NCBI GenBank assembly: GCA_944389975.1
Contig: CALXOH010000046.1
Location: forward strand, 1 to 64,000
From: an uncultured Spirochaetaceae bacterium
GTDB taxonomy: Bacteria; Spirochaetota; Spirochaetia; Sphaerochaetales; Sphaerochaetaceae
Length of the DNA stretch: 64,000 nt
Direction: 5' to 3'
The translations under genes were made by a program, and so were the position numbers. The notes below the pieces were generated by a model, which worked only from the letters and a program-made list of their open reading frames with translations, did no database searches and was not told where the DNA came from. Shown here one piece after another: positions 18,960-27,610 of this stretch (its first letter is position 1; each line of letters begins with the position of its first letter).

Positions 18960-19650
18960 CGTGCCCACCTTCCTTCAGAAGTTCAAGCCCCTCTTTCGTC
19001 TTGAAGAATTCACTTTTATCCATGAAGATCGATTTCTTTGCAACGTAGAGTATGTTGTTCGCGCTGTTTATCGCGGGGTGTATGTCGTGAGTGACCATGA
19101 TCACGGTCAGCCCTCCCCTGTTCAGTTCATCCAAAAGGGAATAGAGGAATGCACGGGTCTTCACGTCAAGTGAGTTCTGGGGCTCGTCGAGAACCAACAC
19201 GTCGCTTCCCGCAAGAAGCGCCCTCGAAAGAAGCACTCGTTGCTTTTCTCCCCCTGAAAGGGATGTGAAAGGGTCTTGCGCCTTCTTCTCCATCGAAAAG
19301 CGTTCAAGCATCGCCAAGGCCCGATCCTTCTCCTTCTTCGAGTAGAAAAAGCGCTTTGAAAGAGAGCGTATGCACCCGGAGAGTGCAACTTCCAGTACGG
19401 ATGCCGGAAATGAATCGTCGACGATGCTCTTTTGCATCAGATAACCGATTGCCGTACCGCTTTTATCCAAATATCCTCCGAGAGGCTCCCTGATCCCCAG
19501 AAGCGCTCTGAGCAAAGTGCTCTTCCCCGCTCCGTTGTCGCCGAGGATCACGAGGTAATCCCCTTTGTCGACATGAAACGAAAGATCCTTCAACACTACT
19601 TCATCCCCGTAGCCCAGGACCAGATTCCTCGCCTCTATCTGATGAATCAA
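18952..19650 (-). CDS. Zinc/manganese ABC transporter ATPase
   Basis: 232 residues. Walker A is GDNGAGKST, the signature motif is LSGGEKQR, Walker B is VLVLDEPQNSLD and the H-loop is MVTHD. These define a ZnuC/MntA-type ATPase. The start is a TTG at 19650, preceded by AGGAGG seven bases upstream; the preceding gene ends inside that region (TAT TGA), so the genes are coupled. It supplies energy for the metal uptake complex. Confidence 0.9.
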   Translation of the reverse strand: MIHQIEARNLVLGYGDEVVLKDLSFHVDKGDYLVILGDNGAGKSTLLRALLGIREPLGGYLDKSGTAIGYLMQKSIVDDSFPASVLEVALSGCIRSLSKRFFYSKKEKDRALAMLERFSMEKKAQDPFTSLSGGEKQRVLLSRALLAGSDVLVLDEPQNSLDVKTRAFLYSLLDELNRGGLTVIMVTHDIHPAINSANNILYVAKKSIFMDKSEFFKTKEGLELLKEGGHDA

Positions 19651-20558
19651 TAAAGTGCCTCCTTGAGGGCATCGAGGTTTTTCTCCATCAGGTCGATGAA
19701 CGTAACGCCACTTTCAAAATCGAACTTGGAGATCCCATGCCCCGAGTAAAGGGTCGAAACGCGCGCGCCGGTTTCATCCGCGATCGCTTTGGCGTACATG
19801 TCAGATGATAAATCGACTTTGAAAACAATTGGAATACCCTCTTTTCTGACTGTGTCGACAAGGTATGCAACCTTCTTCATCGACGGTTCGCTCTCCTCTA
19901 CGCACGACGGGAACAATGAAACGTAATCAATGGAAAACTCAGTTGCAAAGTACAAGAGCGGGAAACGGTCGGCAATCACGATCTTTCTCCTCATCGGAGA
20001 TGAGAGAAGTTGCCGGAACCTCTCCTCAAGATCCGCAAGGCGATTTCCCCTTTCATTTGCGTTTCCAATGTAATACCCGGCATTCGCTTCATCAATCTTT
20101 CCAAGAGCAGCTGCAAGTCTTGTACCCAACACCTGCTGGTTTTCAAAACTTGTCCATACGTGTTCGTCTACTCCACCCTCGTGATGGTGGTGCGGAAAGA
20201 TGTCATCCGTCACTTCATCAAGTTTCACCACACTTTCATCCAAGAGGGAAAAGGAGGTGATCCCCTCCTCCCCGACTATCCTTTTGATCCATTCGTCGCT
20301 CTCCCCTCCCGTGTATACGAAAAGATCGGCATCTGTAAGCTTCACAAGCTCATCCGGCGAAAGATCGTAGCCATGCGCATCGAGCCCCGGGTATAGCAGC
20401 ATCGACAACTTCCCTTTTCCCCCTAGAACTGAACGCGCAATGTCATAGGACGGGAAATCAAGTGCGACAACCGAAGGGAATGCATCATCATCCCCGCTAC
20501 GAATGCAAGAGAAAAGAAGGGGAATCAGCAAAATGATGAAAAGAAACCTTCTCTTCAT
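19647..20558 (-). CDS. Metal-binding lipoprotein of the Znu/Mnt ABC transporter
   Basis: 303 residues with a lipobox (LLFSC, Cys about 18), so it is membrane-anchored. The family's metal ligands are visible: His in DAHGYDL, a His-rich loop (PHHHHEGG) typical of zinc-specific members, His in DEHVWTS, and the YSGHGIS segment. The His-rich loop favours zinc. The ATG overlaps the previous stop by four bases. It delivers metal to the permease and is the first of the three transporter genes, but the operon may begin with the SBF transporter. Confidence 0.88.
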   Translation of the reverse strand: MKRRFLFIILLIPLLFSCIRSGDDDAFPSVVALDFPSYDIARSVLGGKGKLSMLLYPGLDAHGYDLSPDELVKLTDADLFVYTGGESDEWIKRIVGEEGITSFSLLDESVVKLDEVTDDIFPHHHHEGGVDEHVWTSFENQQVLGTRLAAALGKIDEANAGYYIGNANERGNRLADLEERFRQLLSSPMRRKIVIADRFPLLYFATEFSIDYVSLFPSCVEESEPSMKKVAYLVDTVRKEGIPIVFKVDLSSDMYAKAIADETGARVSTLYSGHGISKFDFESGVTFIDLMEKNLDALKEALY

Positions 20559-21514
20559 TTTGAACTCTTGCCGAATAGGATTCGCGCAGCGACAGCACTC
20601 GTCATCTGCTGGATCACGATACCGAAAATGACCGGGATGGACACCTCCATCGGAAAGTACGAGATTGCGAGTATCAAAGCAGCGCTGATGTTCCTCATGC
20701 TGGATGCGAACGTAACGGATACGGCATCGCTTTTCCCAATGTGGAATACTTTCCTTGAGACTATATAGGATGTGAAGAAGCTGAGGAACGTAAAGCACAT
20801 TGCATTCACCCCGACCTTGAGGTACTCGAGGCTTGCATGGGCAAGGAAATCGCCACTGATCTGGCTTACGTTGAGCATGACTATAAAAAGCAGGATGCTC
20901 TTTGCAAACGGCCTTGTATACGGCACTACGACCTCGGGAAACCTGTTCTTGGTCAACTTTCCTATCAGGATTGCAAGAAAAGATGGTACGAGGACGATCA
21001 AAAAGAGCGAACGGACTATTCCCGAGGTATCGAACTCGACGTTCGAGGATGAGAACAGATGGATTGTAAGGGGCGTTGAGATAGGTGCAAGAAACGTTCC
21101 GATTATCAAAAGCGTGAGACTCAGTGCCCTGTTTCCACCGTTTATCGAACTCCAGATTACGGAAACGACTGCAGTCGGAATCGAATAAAGAAGTACGAAG
21201 CCAAGGGTTATCGGGGATGAGAATGAGTACAAAAGCCCTGCAATCAAATGAAAGGCCAAAGGCAGGATAACATACGTAGATGCAAGGAATACGAAAATCG
21301 GCCTGGGCCTTCTGATGACGTTCTTAAAGTCATCGATCGTAATTCCGAGAGTGTTTGAAAACGTCATGAACGCAAAGAATGGATTGACAAGGAACGAAAG
21401 GAATGAAATCCTGTCGCCAAGCAATATACCCAAAGCAACACCCGTTACCGTCAGGTATGGCATGAAGGCTGCACAGAATTTATCCATTTTGGTACAAATC
21501 TTTAAAAAACTCAT
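20555..21514 (-). CDS. Bile acid:sodium symporter (SBF) family transporter
   Basis: 319 residues with nine to ten hydrophobic segments. The sequence NTLGITIDDFKNVI and the second repeat MRNISAALILAISYF are typical of the BASS/SBF fold, including the Arg-Asn motif near the crossing helices. The substrate could be an organic anion. Its stop overlaps the znuA start (ATGA), so it may be cotranscribed with the metal operon, although the function is not obviously linked. The region upstream contains a hairpin that includes the gene's Shine-Dalgarno sequence (see the separate entry). Confidence 0.8.
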   Translation of the reverse strand: MSFLKICTKMDKFCAAFMPYLTVTGVALGILLGDRISFLSFLVNPFFAFMTFSNTLGITIDDFKNVIRRPRPIFVFLASTYVILPLAFHLIAGLLYSFSSPITLGFVLLYSIPTAVVSVIWSSINGGNRALSLTLLIIGTFLAPISTPLTIHLFSSSNVEFDTSGIVRSLFLIVLVPSFLAILIGKLTKNRFPEVVVPYTRPFAKSILLFIVMLNVSQISGDFLAHASLEYLKVGVNAMCFTFLSFFTSYIVSRKVFHIGKSDAVSVTFASSMRNISAALILAISYFPMEVSIPVIFGIVIQQMTSAVAARILFGKSSK

Positions 21515-21522
21515 AAAAAACG

Positions 21523-21554
21523 CCCCTCTTTCAGACTATACACCGAAAGAGGGG
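21523..21554 (-). terminator. Terminator hairpin overlapping the SBF gene's ribosome binding site
   Basis: Read on the minus strand, CCCCTCTTTC pairs with GAAAGAGGGG around a twelve-base loop and is followed by GC and six T residues. That is a good terminator for the upstream lipoprotein gene. The six T residues directly precede the ATG at 21514, and the SBF gene's GAGGGG ribosome binding site is the hairpin's 3' arm. Translation could thus be masked in read-through transcripts. Confidence 0.75.
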
Positions 21555-21590
21555 GAAAATGAATAAACTACCCAATAGGAAAAGAAAAAC

Positions 21591-22766
21591 CTATCTGATC
21601 TCGAATGAGAACGAACCTGTCCAAGAGGATCCGGCGGAGTCGGTTACCACCACGTCGAACGGGATTTCAGTACCGCTCTCGAATTCCCCGTCGACCACGA
21701 ACCTGAATGATGAGATGTGGCACGTTCTTCCCGCGGGAATATCCCTGACATACGCAGTGTCGGTTATGAACTTCACACTCTCGTTTTCACTTGAAACCGT
21801 TACCTTGATATTCGAAACATCCTCGTTTCCAACAGACACGAGATCGAATGAAAGCTCATGCTGGCTTTGGGTCAGGAGGGTTTTGTAAGGCCCGGCCGAT
21901 GGATTCTGGATCTCCAAAGCCTTGTAGATTGCAACGAATGAAGCGCCGTTTCCCCGGACCGTATACTCCTCCACCTCGGGCCCCAGGTACTCTCCCGTGG
22001 AGTCATCATACCAGCCTGCGAAGTAATATCCCTCCGGTGCGTCGATTACAGAAGGAACGGAGATGACATCACCGTTTGAAGTATCCATTACAACATCATC
22101 TATCCCGGTCTTCTCATCAAAGAAACTCACTTCGCTTGAGAATACTGCATATAACGTCTGATCGACCAGCGGCATCTTGATCACATCCCCCGGCATGTAA
22201 TCGATCTCACCCGGGACGATTCCCCATCCTGAAAGCTTTCCAAGGATGTTGTTGTTCACCCTGAGATCGCTTCCGTCGGGAAGTTCCACTTCATCTCCAG
22301 GGCAGGTTGAAATGCCGCGCGAATACCGGAAGCTATACCCGTCGGATGATGTTGAATAGCTGAATGTAAGGCGAGGGGAATAGAACGCGCTATTCTGGTA
22401 AAGCCAGCACGCATCATCCAGTTGACTCTCTTCGTCTTCGTTTACTATCAAAGAAAGAAGCTTGCCGCTTTGCTCTTTGTTTATCTCGTACTCATCAAGC
22501 GTCCTGAGCGTGGAAAGCGCACTATGATACAAATCCCTGTTGCCTTTCCGGAACGCTTTCTCCAGCGAGCGTTCCCCGCTCTCCCGTTCCTTGACGATAC
22601 GCTCGGAAAGATCGTCGTAATACTTCCTTGCCCCGTCGATATCCCCTTCATCGACTGCAGTCGAGAACGAGGAATAAAGATCTGCCGCGCTTGATGCAAA
22701 CACCATACCGGCAGAGAGCATCAACACCAAAAAGAAAATAACAAAACCAAATTTATGCTTTTGCAT
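21591..22766 (-). CDS. Secreted repeat protein related to the large lipoprotein at 284-3628
   Basis: 391 residues with an N-terminal signal peptide (hydrophobic 7-25, no lipobox Cys). It then has a helical charged domain (residues 28-110), and a pair of beta domains with the InlB B-repeat style motif GYYFAGWYDD followed by TGEYLGP. The C-terminal 90 residues form a CARDB-like repeat of the same kind as in the larger protein (SVGNEDVSNIKVTVSSENE). It is probably a shorter member of the same surface-protein family. The ATG at 22766 is preceded by GGAGA; a longer frame upstream has no ribosome binding site. Function is unknown. Confidence 0.65.
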   Translation of the reverse strand: MQKHKFGFVIFFLVLMLSAGMVFASSAADLYSSFSTAVDEGDIDGARKYYDDLSERIVKERESGERSLEKAFRKGNRDLYHSALSTLRTLDEYEINKEQSGKLLSLIVNEDEESQLDDACWLYQNSAFYSPRLTFSYSTSSDGYSFRYSRGISTCPGDEVELPDGSDLRVNNNILGKLSGWGIVPGEIDYMPGDVIKMPLVDQTLYAVFSSEVSFFDEKTGIDDVVMDTSNGDVISVPSVIDAPEGYYFAGWYDDSTGEYLGPEVEEYTVRGNGASFVAIYKALEIQNPSAGPYKTLLTQSQHELSFDLVSVGNEDVSNIKVTVSSENESVKFITDTAYVRDIPAGRTCHISSFRFVVDGEFESGTEIPFDVVVTDSAGSSWTGSFSFEIR

Positions 22767-22887
22767 ACCGTCTCCTTTTCGATAACCACAACAAAATGAT
22801 CGCAACAGATGTTGTAGATTCTGTGAAAAGAAATTGTCCGGATAGTGGTTTTGAAATGTTTTCACCCCTTTGGGCAAGGTTTTATGA

Positions 22888-23250
22888 TCACTTTCCCGCG
22901 ATGTCGGGCCTCAGCCGAACAGCTCGCCCGAGATACACCATGTAGGCGTCTTCCCTCTCTTTCTTAAGCGAAACGAGGACCCTTATGACCCTCTCCAGCT
23001 GTCCGTGGACTTCAGCTTCCTGAACGCAGAACAGGGGCACGTCGGCACCACGTCCCGTCTTTCTGAATGCGGTTGCCGCATTCCTGCTTTTGATGTCCAC
23101 TGTCTGGGAGAAAAGAAGGAACGCAACATCCTCGTCCGTAATCCCGTTTTCGCTGTAAACGGCATCCATCATCTCTTTAACTGCCCTGTCCACGTCAAGT
23201 GGGGTATCGTAGTCGACGCCGACAGCTCCGCGTAATGCCTTGTAACCCAT
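22888..23250 (-). CDS. aroH: Chorismate mutase, AroH type
   Basis: 120 residues. Chorismate mutase converts chorismate to prephenate, leading to phenylalanine and tyrosine. The AroH-type trimeric barrel is recognised by RGAVGVDYD at the N-terminus, LFSQTVDIKSRNAATAFR in the middle and FCVQEAEVHGQLERVIRVL near the C-terminus, with Arg and Glu residues of the active site. AGGAGG lies eight bases before the ATG. The start overlaps the previous stop (TAATG). Confidence 0.85.
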   Translation of the reverse strand: MGYKALRGAVGVDYDTPLDVDRAVKEMMDAVYSENGITDEDVAFLLFSQTVDIKSRNAATAFRKTGRGADVPLFCVQEAEVHGQLERVIRVLVSLKKEREDAYMVYLGRAVRLRPDIAGK

Positions 23251-23582
23251 TACAAGCCCTCCTTTAGGAAAGTATTCAGAAAATCGATTGCAAAAGAAAA
23301 TATGAATGCGACTGCAATGCGAAGAAGAGTCAGTGCAATCGGCTTGATCACCAGCACGCGCGACAAGAGTGAAAGATGTAATGATGCGATGATTATGAAC
23401 GCACCCTCAAGGAATATAAGCCACGAGAGAAGGGAGGAGAAGAAAAGCACGAACGAAATGAATTGAGAACCCACGGGAAAGACCAACGTAAGGGAGAAAA
23501 GTATCATATCGAATATGTATAGCGATATCAGATAGGTATGCACCCTCGATGAGAACTCAACAAGCCTTCTGTAATTCAGCAT
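23250..23582 (-). CDS. Small membrane protein, unknown function
   Basis: 110 residues with three to four predicted membrane helices (for example LISLYIFDMILFSLTLVF and LSLLSRVLVIKPIALTLLRIA, shown here in part only). No family recognised. It is coupled at both ends: its start overlaps the end of the thiamine pyrophosphokinase gene by seven bases, and its stop overlaps the chorismate mutase start. Confidence 0.6.
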   Translation of the reverse strand: MLNYRRLVEFSSRVHTYLISLYIFDMILFSLTLVFPVGSQFISFVLFFSSLLSWLIFLEGAFIIIASLHLSLLSRVLVIKPIALTLLRIAVAFIFSFAIDFLNTFLKEGL

Positions 23583-24244
23583 AGCGAAAGTATCTCCAAT
23601 CTCCCGTGGTCATTTATATCCATCCTGAGAAACAAAGTGTCATCCCCCTCGATTTCAACGACTTCTTCATCAGTCCTGTTCGAGAGCGAAACGGCCTTGT
23701 ACGAAAGGGGGAAGTTGTCGAGCTCCCACTTCAACCCCTTGCTCTTTGCGTTCACTACCTTTTCATCGATCGCCATTACGGTAACGAGCGTATCCACCGG
23801 AAGCGAGAACCTGATGTGTTTGAAAGAGACCAAAAAGTCGTGTTTCGTAAACCAGAACCGCGGCGGAGAGAACCTCAGGAAGACGGACCAGATCATGACG
23901 AAGTGGTCCATCCTTCCACCACCACCACCAATGAGGTCGTAGCATGCGGTATCAACTTTCATCAAAGCAAGCTCGAAATCACTCTCGTCCTTGTCCGTTT
24001 TCGCTTTCTCTTTACATAATCCCAGAAACCCGTTTTTCTCTGAAATCGAATCGAGGTCCCCCACCAACACGTCCGGGGAGACGCCAAACTTCTCCAACAA
24101 ATCGGCACCGCTGTCGGCAGCAACTACAAACGGGTACGGCCCGGGCAGGTTTATATTCTCATCAGGCCCCTCCCCTCCTATCGCGACAAGGGATGTGGGC
24201 ACGTTCAACATATCCATAGGGAGAATGATACTTTTCTTTTCCAT
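23576..24244 (-). CDS. thiN: Thiamine pyrophosphokinase
   Basis: 222 residues. The enzyme makes thiamine diphosphate from thiamine and ATP. Recognised by AADSGADLL, VGDLDSIS with its metal-binding Asp residues, KDESDFELAL, and IGGGGGRMDH, all in the expected order. The first ATG (24256) adds only four residues; 24244 is preferred as it is closest to a weak AAGAG. First gene of a small operon with the membrane protein and chorismate mutase. Confidence 0.85.
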   Translation of the reverse strand: MEKKSIILPMDMLNVPTSLVAIGGEGPDENINLPGPYPFVVAADSGADLLEKFGVSPDVLVGDLDSISEKNGFLGLCKEKAKTDKDESDFELALMKVDTACYDLIGGGGGRMDHFVMIWSVFLRFSPPRFWFTKHDFLVSFKHIRFSLPVDTLVTVMAIDEKVVNAKSKGLKWELDNFPLSYKAVSLSNRTDEEVVEIEGDDTLFLRMDINDHGRLEILSLC

Positions 24245-24307
24245 CTCTTGCCACACGGGGAAAGGAAATTTTCACTAACCTGGCGCAAATGCCGCTATAA
24301 TGAAGGA

Positions 24308-25603
24308 ATGAGAGAAAACAGATACGCAAGATTTGGAATAAGCAAGGCGGACATCCTTCTTCCGAAGGAAGGTATAGACCTCGAGAAATGGGCGGTCGTA
24401 GCGTGCGACCAGTACACGTCTGAGAAAGAGTACTGGAAAAAAGTTGAGGAATTTGTCGCCGACGAGCCTTCGACCCTCCATTTGATACTCCCCGAGTGCT
24501 ACCTTGAGGAAAGCGACAAGGAACGAAGGATCGAGAACATAAACAGCATGATGGAGTACTACCTCCATAGCGGAATATTCCACGAGTGGAAAGACTCGTT
24601 CATCCTGGTGAAGCGCACAATGGACGGGAAAGTACGCTATGGCCTCATGGCGGCTTTGGACCTGGAGTGCTACGACTACGGCAAGGATTCAAAGTCGCTT
24701 GTAAGGGCGACCGAGGGAACGATACTCTCGCGTATCCCTCCTCGAATGGAGATCAGGCGGAACGCAACACTCGAACTGCCTCACATCGTCGTATTGATCT
24801 CGGATGAGAAGAGAAGCGTGATCGAACCGCTTTCGCAACTCAAGAACAAGAAGATCTACGAGACAGAGCTGATGATGGACGGCGGACACCTCGAAGGATA
24901 TTTGGTGAACGACGAGGGTGAGGACATCATATACTCGGCTTTGGAAAAACTATACGAAAACCTCGACCAGAAGAACCCCTTGCTGTATGCGATGGGGGAT
25001 GGAAACCATTCCCTTGCAACTGCAAAAGCGCTATGGGAGGAGACAAAGAGGGGTCTCAGCGCAAAAGAAAAGGAAGGGAACCCGATGCGCTATGCCTTGG
25101 TTGAGATCGAGAACATATACGATGACGGAATAACATTCGAACCGATCCACAGGGTGTTCTTCAACGAATCGAAAGAACACTTTGCCGGGATGCTGGGTAG
25201 AAAGTTCAAAAGCACATGGATTGAGAAGGTTGATTCCAGGGAAGAGTTGCAAAGAAGGATCAACGAAGGTGGGAACGTGCGTATGGGACTTGCGGATGGA
25301 AACGGAATGTACGTACTGGAACTCACCGGCGGGGACAAGACAGACAGCGCGAAGATCGTGCAGGATTTCATCGACAGCGAGAAACCGGAGGTGGACTACA
25401 TCCACGGGCTTGACGCGACGCTGAAGCTTTCAAAGGAAGGTAAAAACCTCGGCATCATCATGCCCGATGTATCGAAAGATACGTTCTTCAGCACGATCAT
25501 AAGGGATGGCTCGTTCCCGAGAAAGACGTTCAGCATAGGAGAGAGCAACGAGAAGCGCTACTACATGGAAGCACGCTTGATAGTGAACGCGCTATACAAG
25601 TGA
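24308..25603 (+). CDS. DUF1015 family protein
   Basis: 431 residues. Conserved, with unknown biochemical role. The N-terminus VVACDQYTSEKEYW and the internal MGDGNHSLATAKA match the DUF1015 family, which is common in anaerobes and spirochaetes. The frame is open further upstream (24248), but the ATG at 24308 begins the conserved part. It overlaps the converging tsaC-like gene by 12 bases. Confidence 0.75.
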   Translation: MRENRYARFGISKADILLPKEGIDLEKWAVVACDQYTSEKEYWKKVEEFVADEPSTLHLILPECYLEESDKERRIENINSMMEYYLHSGIFHEWKDSFILVKRTMDGKVRYGLMAALDLECYDYGKDSKSLVRATEGTILSRIPPRMEIRRNATLELPHIVVLISDEKRSVIEPLSQLKNKKIYETELMMDGGHLEGYLVNDEGEDIIYSALEKLYENLDQKNPLLYAMGDGNHSLATAKALWEETKRGLSAKEKEGNPMRYALVEIENIYDDGITFEPIHRVFFNESKEHFAGMLGRKFKSTWIEKVDSREELQRRINEGGNVRMGLADGNGMYVLELTGGDKTDSAKIVQDFIDSEKPEVDYIHGLDATLKLSKEGKNLGIIMPDVSKDTFFSTIIRDGSFPRKTFSIGESNEKRYYMEARLIVNALYK

Positions 25604-26158
25604 CCCAAACAGCGCTGGATCGAATGCACCGACCCTAAGCACTTTGAAAGGCCTTTTTGTCATATCCACCAAGGTTGACGGAAGGCCTTTTCCTTCTGTC
25701 TTTTTGGAAGTGACCATGAAATCGACAACAGAAGAAAATCGCTTTTCGATATCACTCTCGTGCGTCAAACTCTCCTCTCCCGAGATATTCACACTCGTTG
25801 AGAACAAAGGGCCTGTCTTATCGATGAGAGAGAGAATGAAATCATCATCAGGAACACGCACTGCGTGAGTATTTCCATCCGAACCATTCAGAATCGCAGT
25901 CAATGGTGCAGGCCAAAGGGAGTACAACACATCGGGGATCTCCATACCGCTCTTTTCAAGTAGTTCGATGTTCCATAGTTCGATGAAGCTCTTGCTCTTC
26001 GGCCTCATCTTAACTTGGTATAAGCGTTCCCGTACCTCTTCATCGACAACCCCGGAAAGCCCATAGATCGTATCACAAGGGACGACCCCTATCTTCTTAT
26101 TCATAAGCATCGATGCTATCTGATCGATGTATTCACTCTTTCTTTCAATGATAAGCAT
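25592..26158 (-). CDS. TsaC/YrdC-type threonylcarbamoyl-AMP synthase
   Basis: 188 residues. The family makes the threonylcarbamoyl-AMP used to modify tRNA adenosine 37 (ANN-decoding tRNAs). Recognised by KKIGVVPCDTIYGLSG, KMRPKSKSF and LFSTSVNISGE, the conserved YrdC patches that bind threonine, bicarbonate and ATP. It is short for the family but all the patches are there. AGGAGG lies seven bases before the ATG; the start overlaps the upstream gene's end by 14 bases. Confidence 0.8.
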   Translation of the reverse strand: MLIIERKSEYIDQIASMLMNKKIGVVPCDTIYGLSGVVDEEVRERLYQVKMRPKSKSFIELWNIELLEKSGMEIPDVLYSLWPAPLTAILNGSDGNTHAVRVPDDDFILSLIDKTGPLFSTSVNISGEESLTHESDIEKRFSSVVDFMVTSKKTEGKGLPSTLVDMTKRPFKVLRVGAFDPALFGSLV

Positions 26159-26558
26159 CAGAAACCCTCCTTGAGACTTGCACTACCCTGCTCTTTTTCC
26201 TTACGTAAAGGGATGACAGGACAAGATAAAGAGTAGGAACGACAAAACCCAGGAGAAAAGACGCCCAGAGTGGAAAGCCTTTGAAATATTCTTTGTCCAA
26301 ATCATCCACTATGCCCATGCCGTCCCTCCAGTCCGCACCCTTGAAATCATCAGCTATCCCGCTTTCACTCAAATACGAGATGTGTGCTGATAAAATCTCC
26401 AGTTCCCGTTCCCTTTTTTCTATCTCAAGCTGTTTCTCGGCCAGCGCAACCTCATATGCATTGTTGACTACTATACCCTTCTCTCCGAATATGGCAACGA
26501 TAAGAGAGAATGAGATCACGTAAAGACCGAGATATGTCAGAAGACGGTATTTCCACAT
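26145..26558 (-). CDS. Small membrane protein with coiled coil, unknown function
   Basis: 137 residues with a membrane helix at each end (8-25 and about 95-117), and between them a charged, coiled-coil-like stretch (EVALAEKQLEIEKRERELEIL). The outline is like FtsB/DivIC-type proteins but with a second C-terminal helix, so I do not assign it. It is coupled to the tsaC-like gene. Confidence 0.55.
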   Translation of the reverse strand: MWKYRLLTYLGLYVISFSLIVAIFGEKGIVVNNAYEVALAEKQLEIEKRERELEILSAHISYLSESGIADDFKGADWRDGMGIVDDLDKEYFKGFPLWASFLLGFVVPTLYLVLSSLYVRKKSRVVQVSRRVSDAYH

Positions 26559-26716
26559 ACTCAGAATGTTATCCCTATTGGAAAACTAATTGAAGACCCT
26601 TTAGTTGACATCAAATGAAGGGAAAACTACCCTTTCCCCATGAACATATTGGTCGTAAACGGAAGCCCGAAGAAACGAAAATAATATTAAAAGGAATGCT
26701 CGCGCCATGCAAATTT

Positions 26717-26735
26717 GCTCTCTCGTAGGAGCGAC
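26717..26735 (-). repeat. Degenerate end copy of the CRISPR repeat
   Basis: GCTCTCTCGTAGGAGCGAC keeps the 3' part of the repeat (plus-strand view) with one base missing and one mismatch. The first dozen bases are lost. It lies 34 bases from the first perfect repeat, the normal spacer length, and is therefore the decayed leader-distal end of the array. Confidence 0.85.
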
Positions 26736-26769
26736 GCACCTTCTTCCCGATATGCCCTATTGCTCTCTT

Positions 26770-27458
26770 ATTTCTATCCACGCTCTCGCGTAGAGAGCGA
26801 CAAACTCTGAGCCTGAAAATTTGCACCATCAACAATTTCTATCCACGCTCTCGCGTAGAGAGCGACATATCTTCTCTCATCAGCTTGAGAGGCCATGTTA
26901 TTTCTATCCACGCTCTCGCGTAGAGAGCGACGGCCAAAGCTGTATCAACTCCTGACAACATCTCCATTTCTATCCACGCTCTCGCGTAGAGAGCGACTGT
27001 TTAAAAATGCACATCTCCAGCTGGGTAACTGGATTTCTATCCACGCTCTCGCGTAGAGAGCGACGCAAGATTGAGATGAATGGTATCAATGTTGATTGAT
27101 TTCTATCCACGCTCTCGCGTAGAGAGCGACGAACAGTGATTATGCTGTTGCCTCAAAGCTGTTATTTCTATCCACGCTCTCGCGTAGAGAGCGACAGGTT
27201 CGATAATCATCAATGAAGATTGTGTATTATTTCTATCCACGCTCTCGCGTAGAGAGCGACGGTTTAGAAAATTTAGTTCTGATTCTCAAAAAGATTTCTA
27301 TCCACGCTCTCGCGTAGAGAGCGACATCAGGATTACAGCGGTAAATATTGCCCGCATAATTTCTATCCACGCTCTCGCGTAGAGAGCGACAAGATTGGAA
27401 CAGACGTATTACCCGGGACAGTACAAATTTCTATCCACGCTCTCGCGTAGAGAGCGAC
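26770..27458 (-). CRISPR. Type I-C CRISPR array, 11 perfect repeats
   Basis: Eleven identical 32-base repeats start at 26770, 26835, 26900, 26966, 27033, 27099, 27164, 27229, 27294, 27359 and 27427. On the minus strand each repeat begins GTCGCTCTCTACG and ends GCGTGGATAGAAAT, the type I-C pattern, with a six-to-seven base-pair hairpin in the middle. The spacers between perfect repeats are 33-36 bases long, and a further 34-base spacer separates the first perfect repeat from the degenerate copy. Transcription runs on the minus strand away from cas2, with the leader at about 27459-27610. No spacer matches anything obvious in this window. Confidence 0.98.
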
Positions 27459-27610
27459 AGCTTTTATTATACAAAAACTCTTTAATTTGTCTAATTACCC
27501 CTACTCTAACTATTCCCAAAAAGCATTTGCATACTGACAGCGCAAATAAATCTTACGTTTTTCCAGTGCGAACCTAACGCATTTTAAAGATCATTCCATG
27601 TTCGCACTGC
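27459..27610 (-). promoter_or_regulatory. CRISPR leader with an inverted repeat next to cas2
   Basis: This AT-rich stretch lies between the last repeat and the cas2 stop. On the minus strand, CAGTGCGAAC (27609-27600) is followed 26 bases later by GTTCGCACTG (27573-27564), forming a perfect inverted repeat. A GTTCGCACTG-type inverted repeat near the cas2 end is a recurring feature of type I-C loci as I remember them. It could be a terminator, an RNA structure or an integration-host site. Confidence 0.65.
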
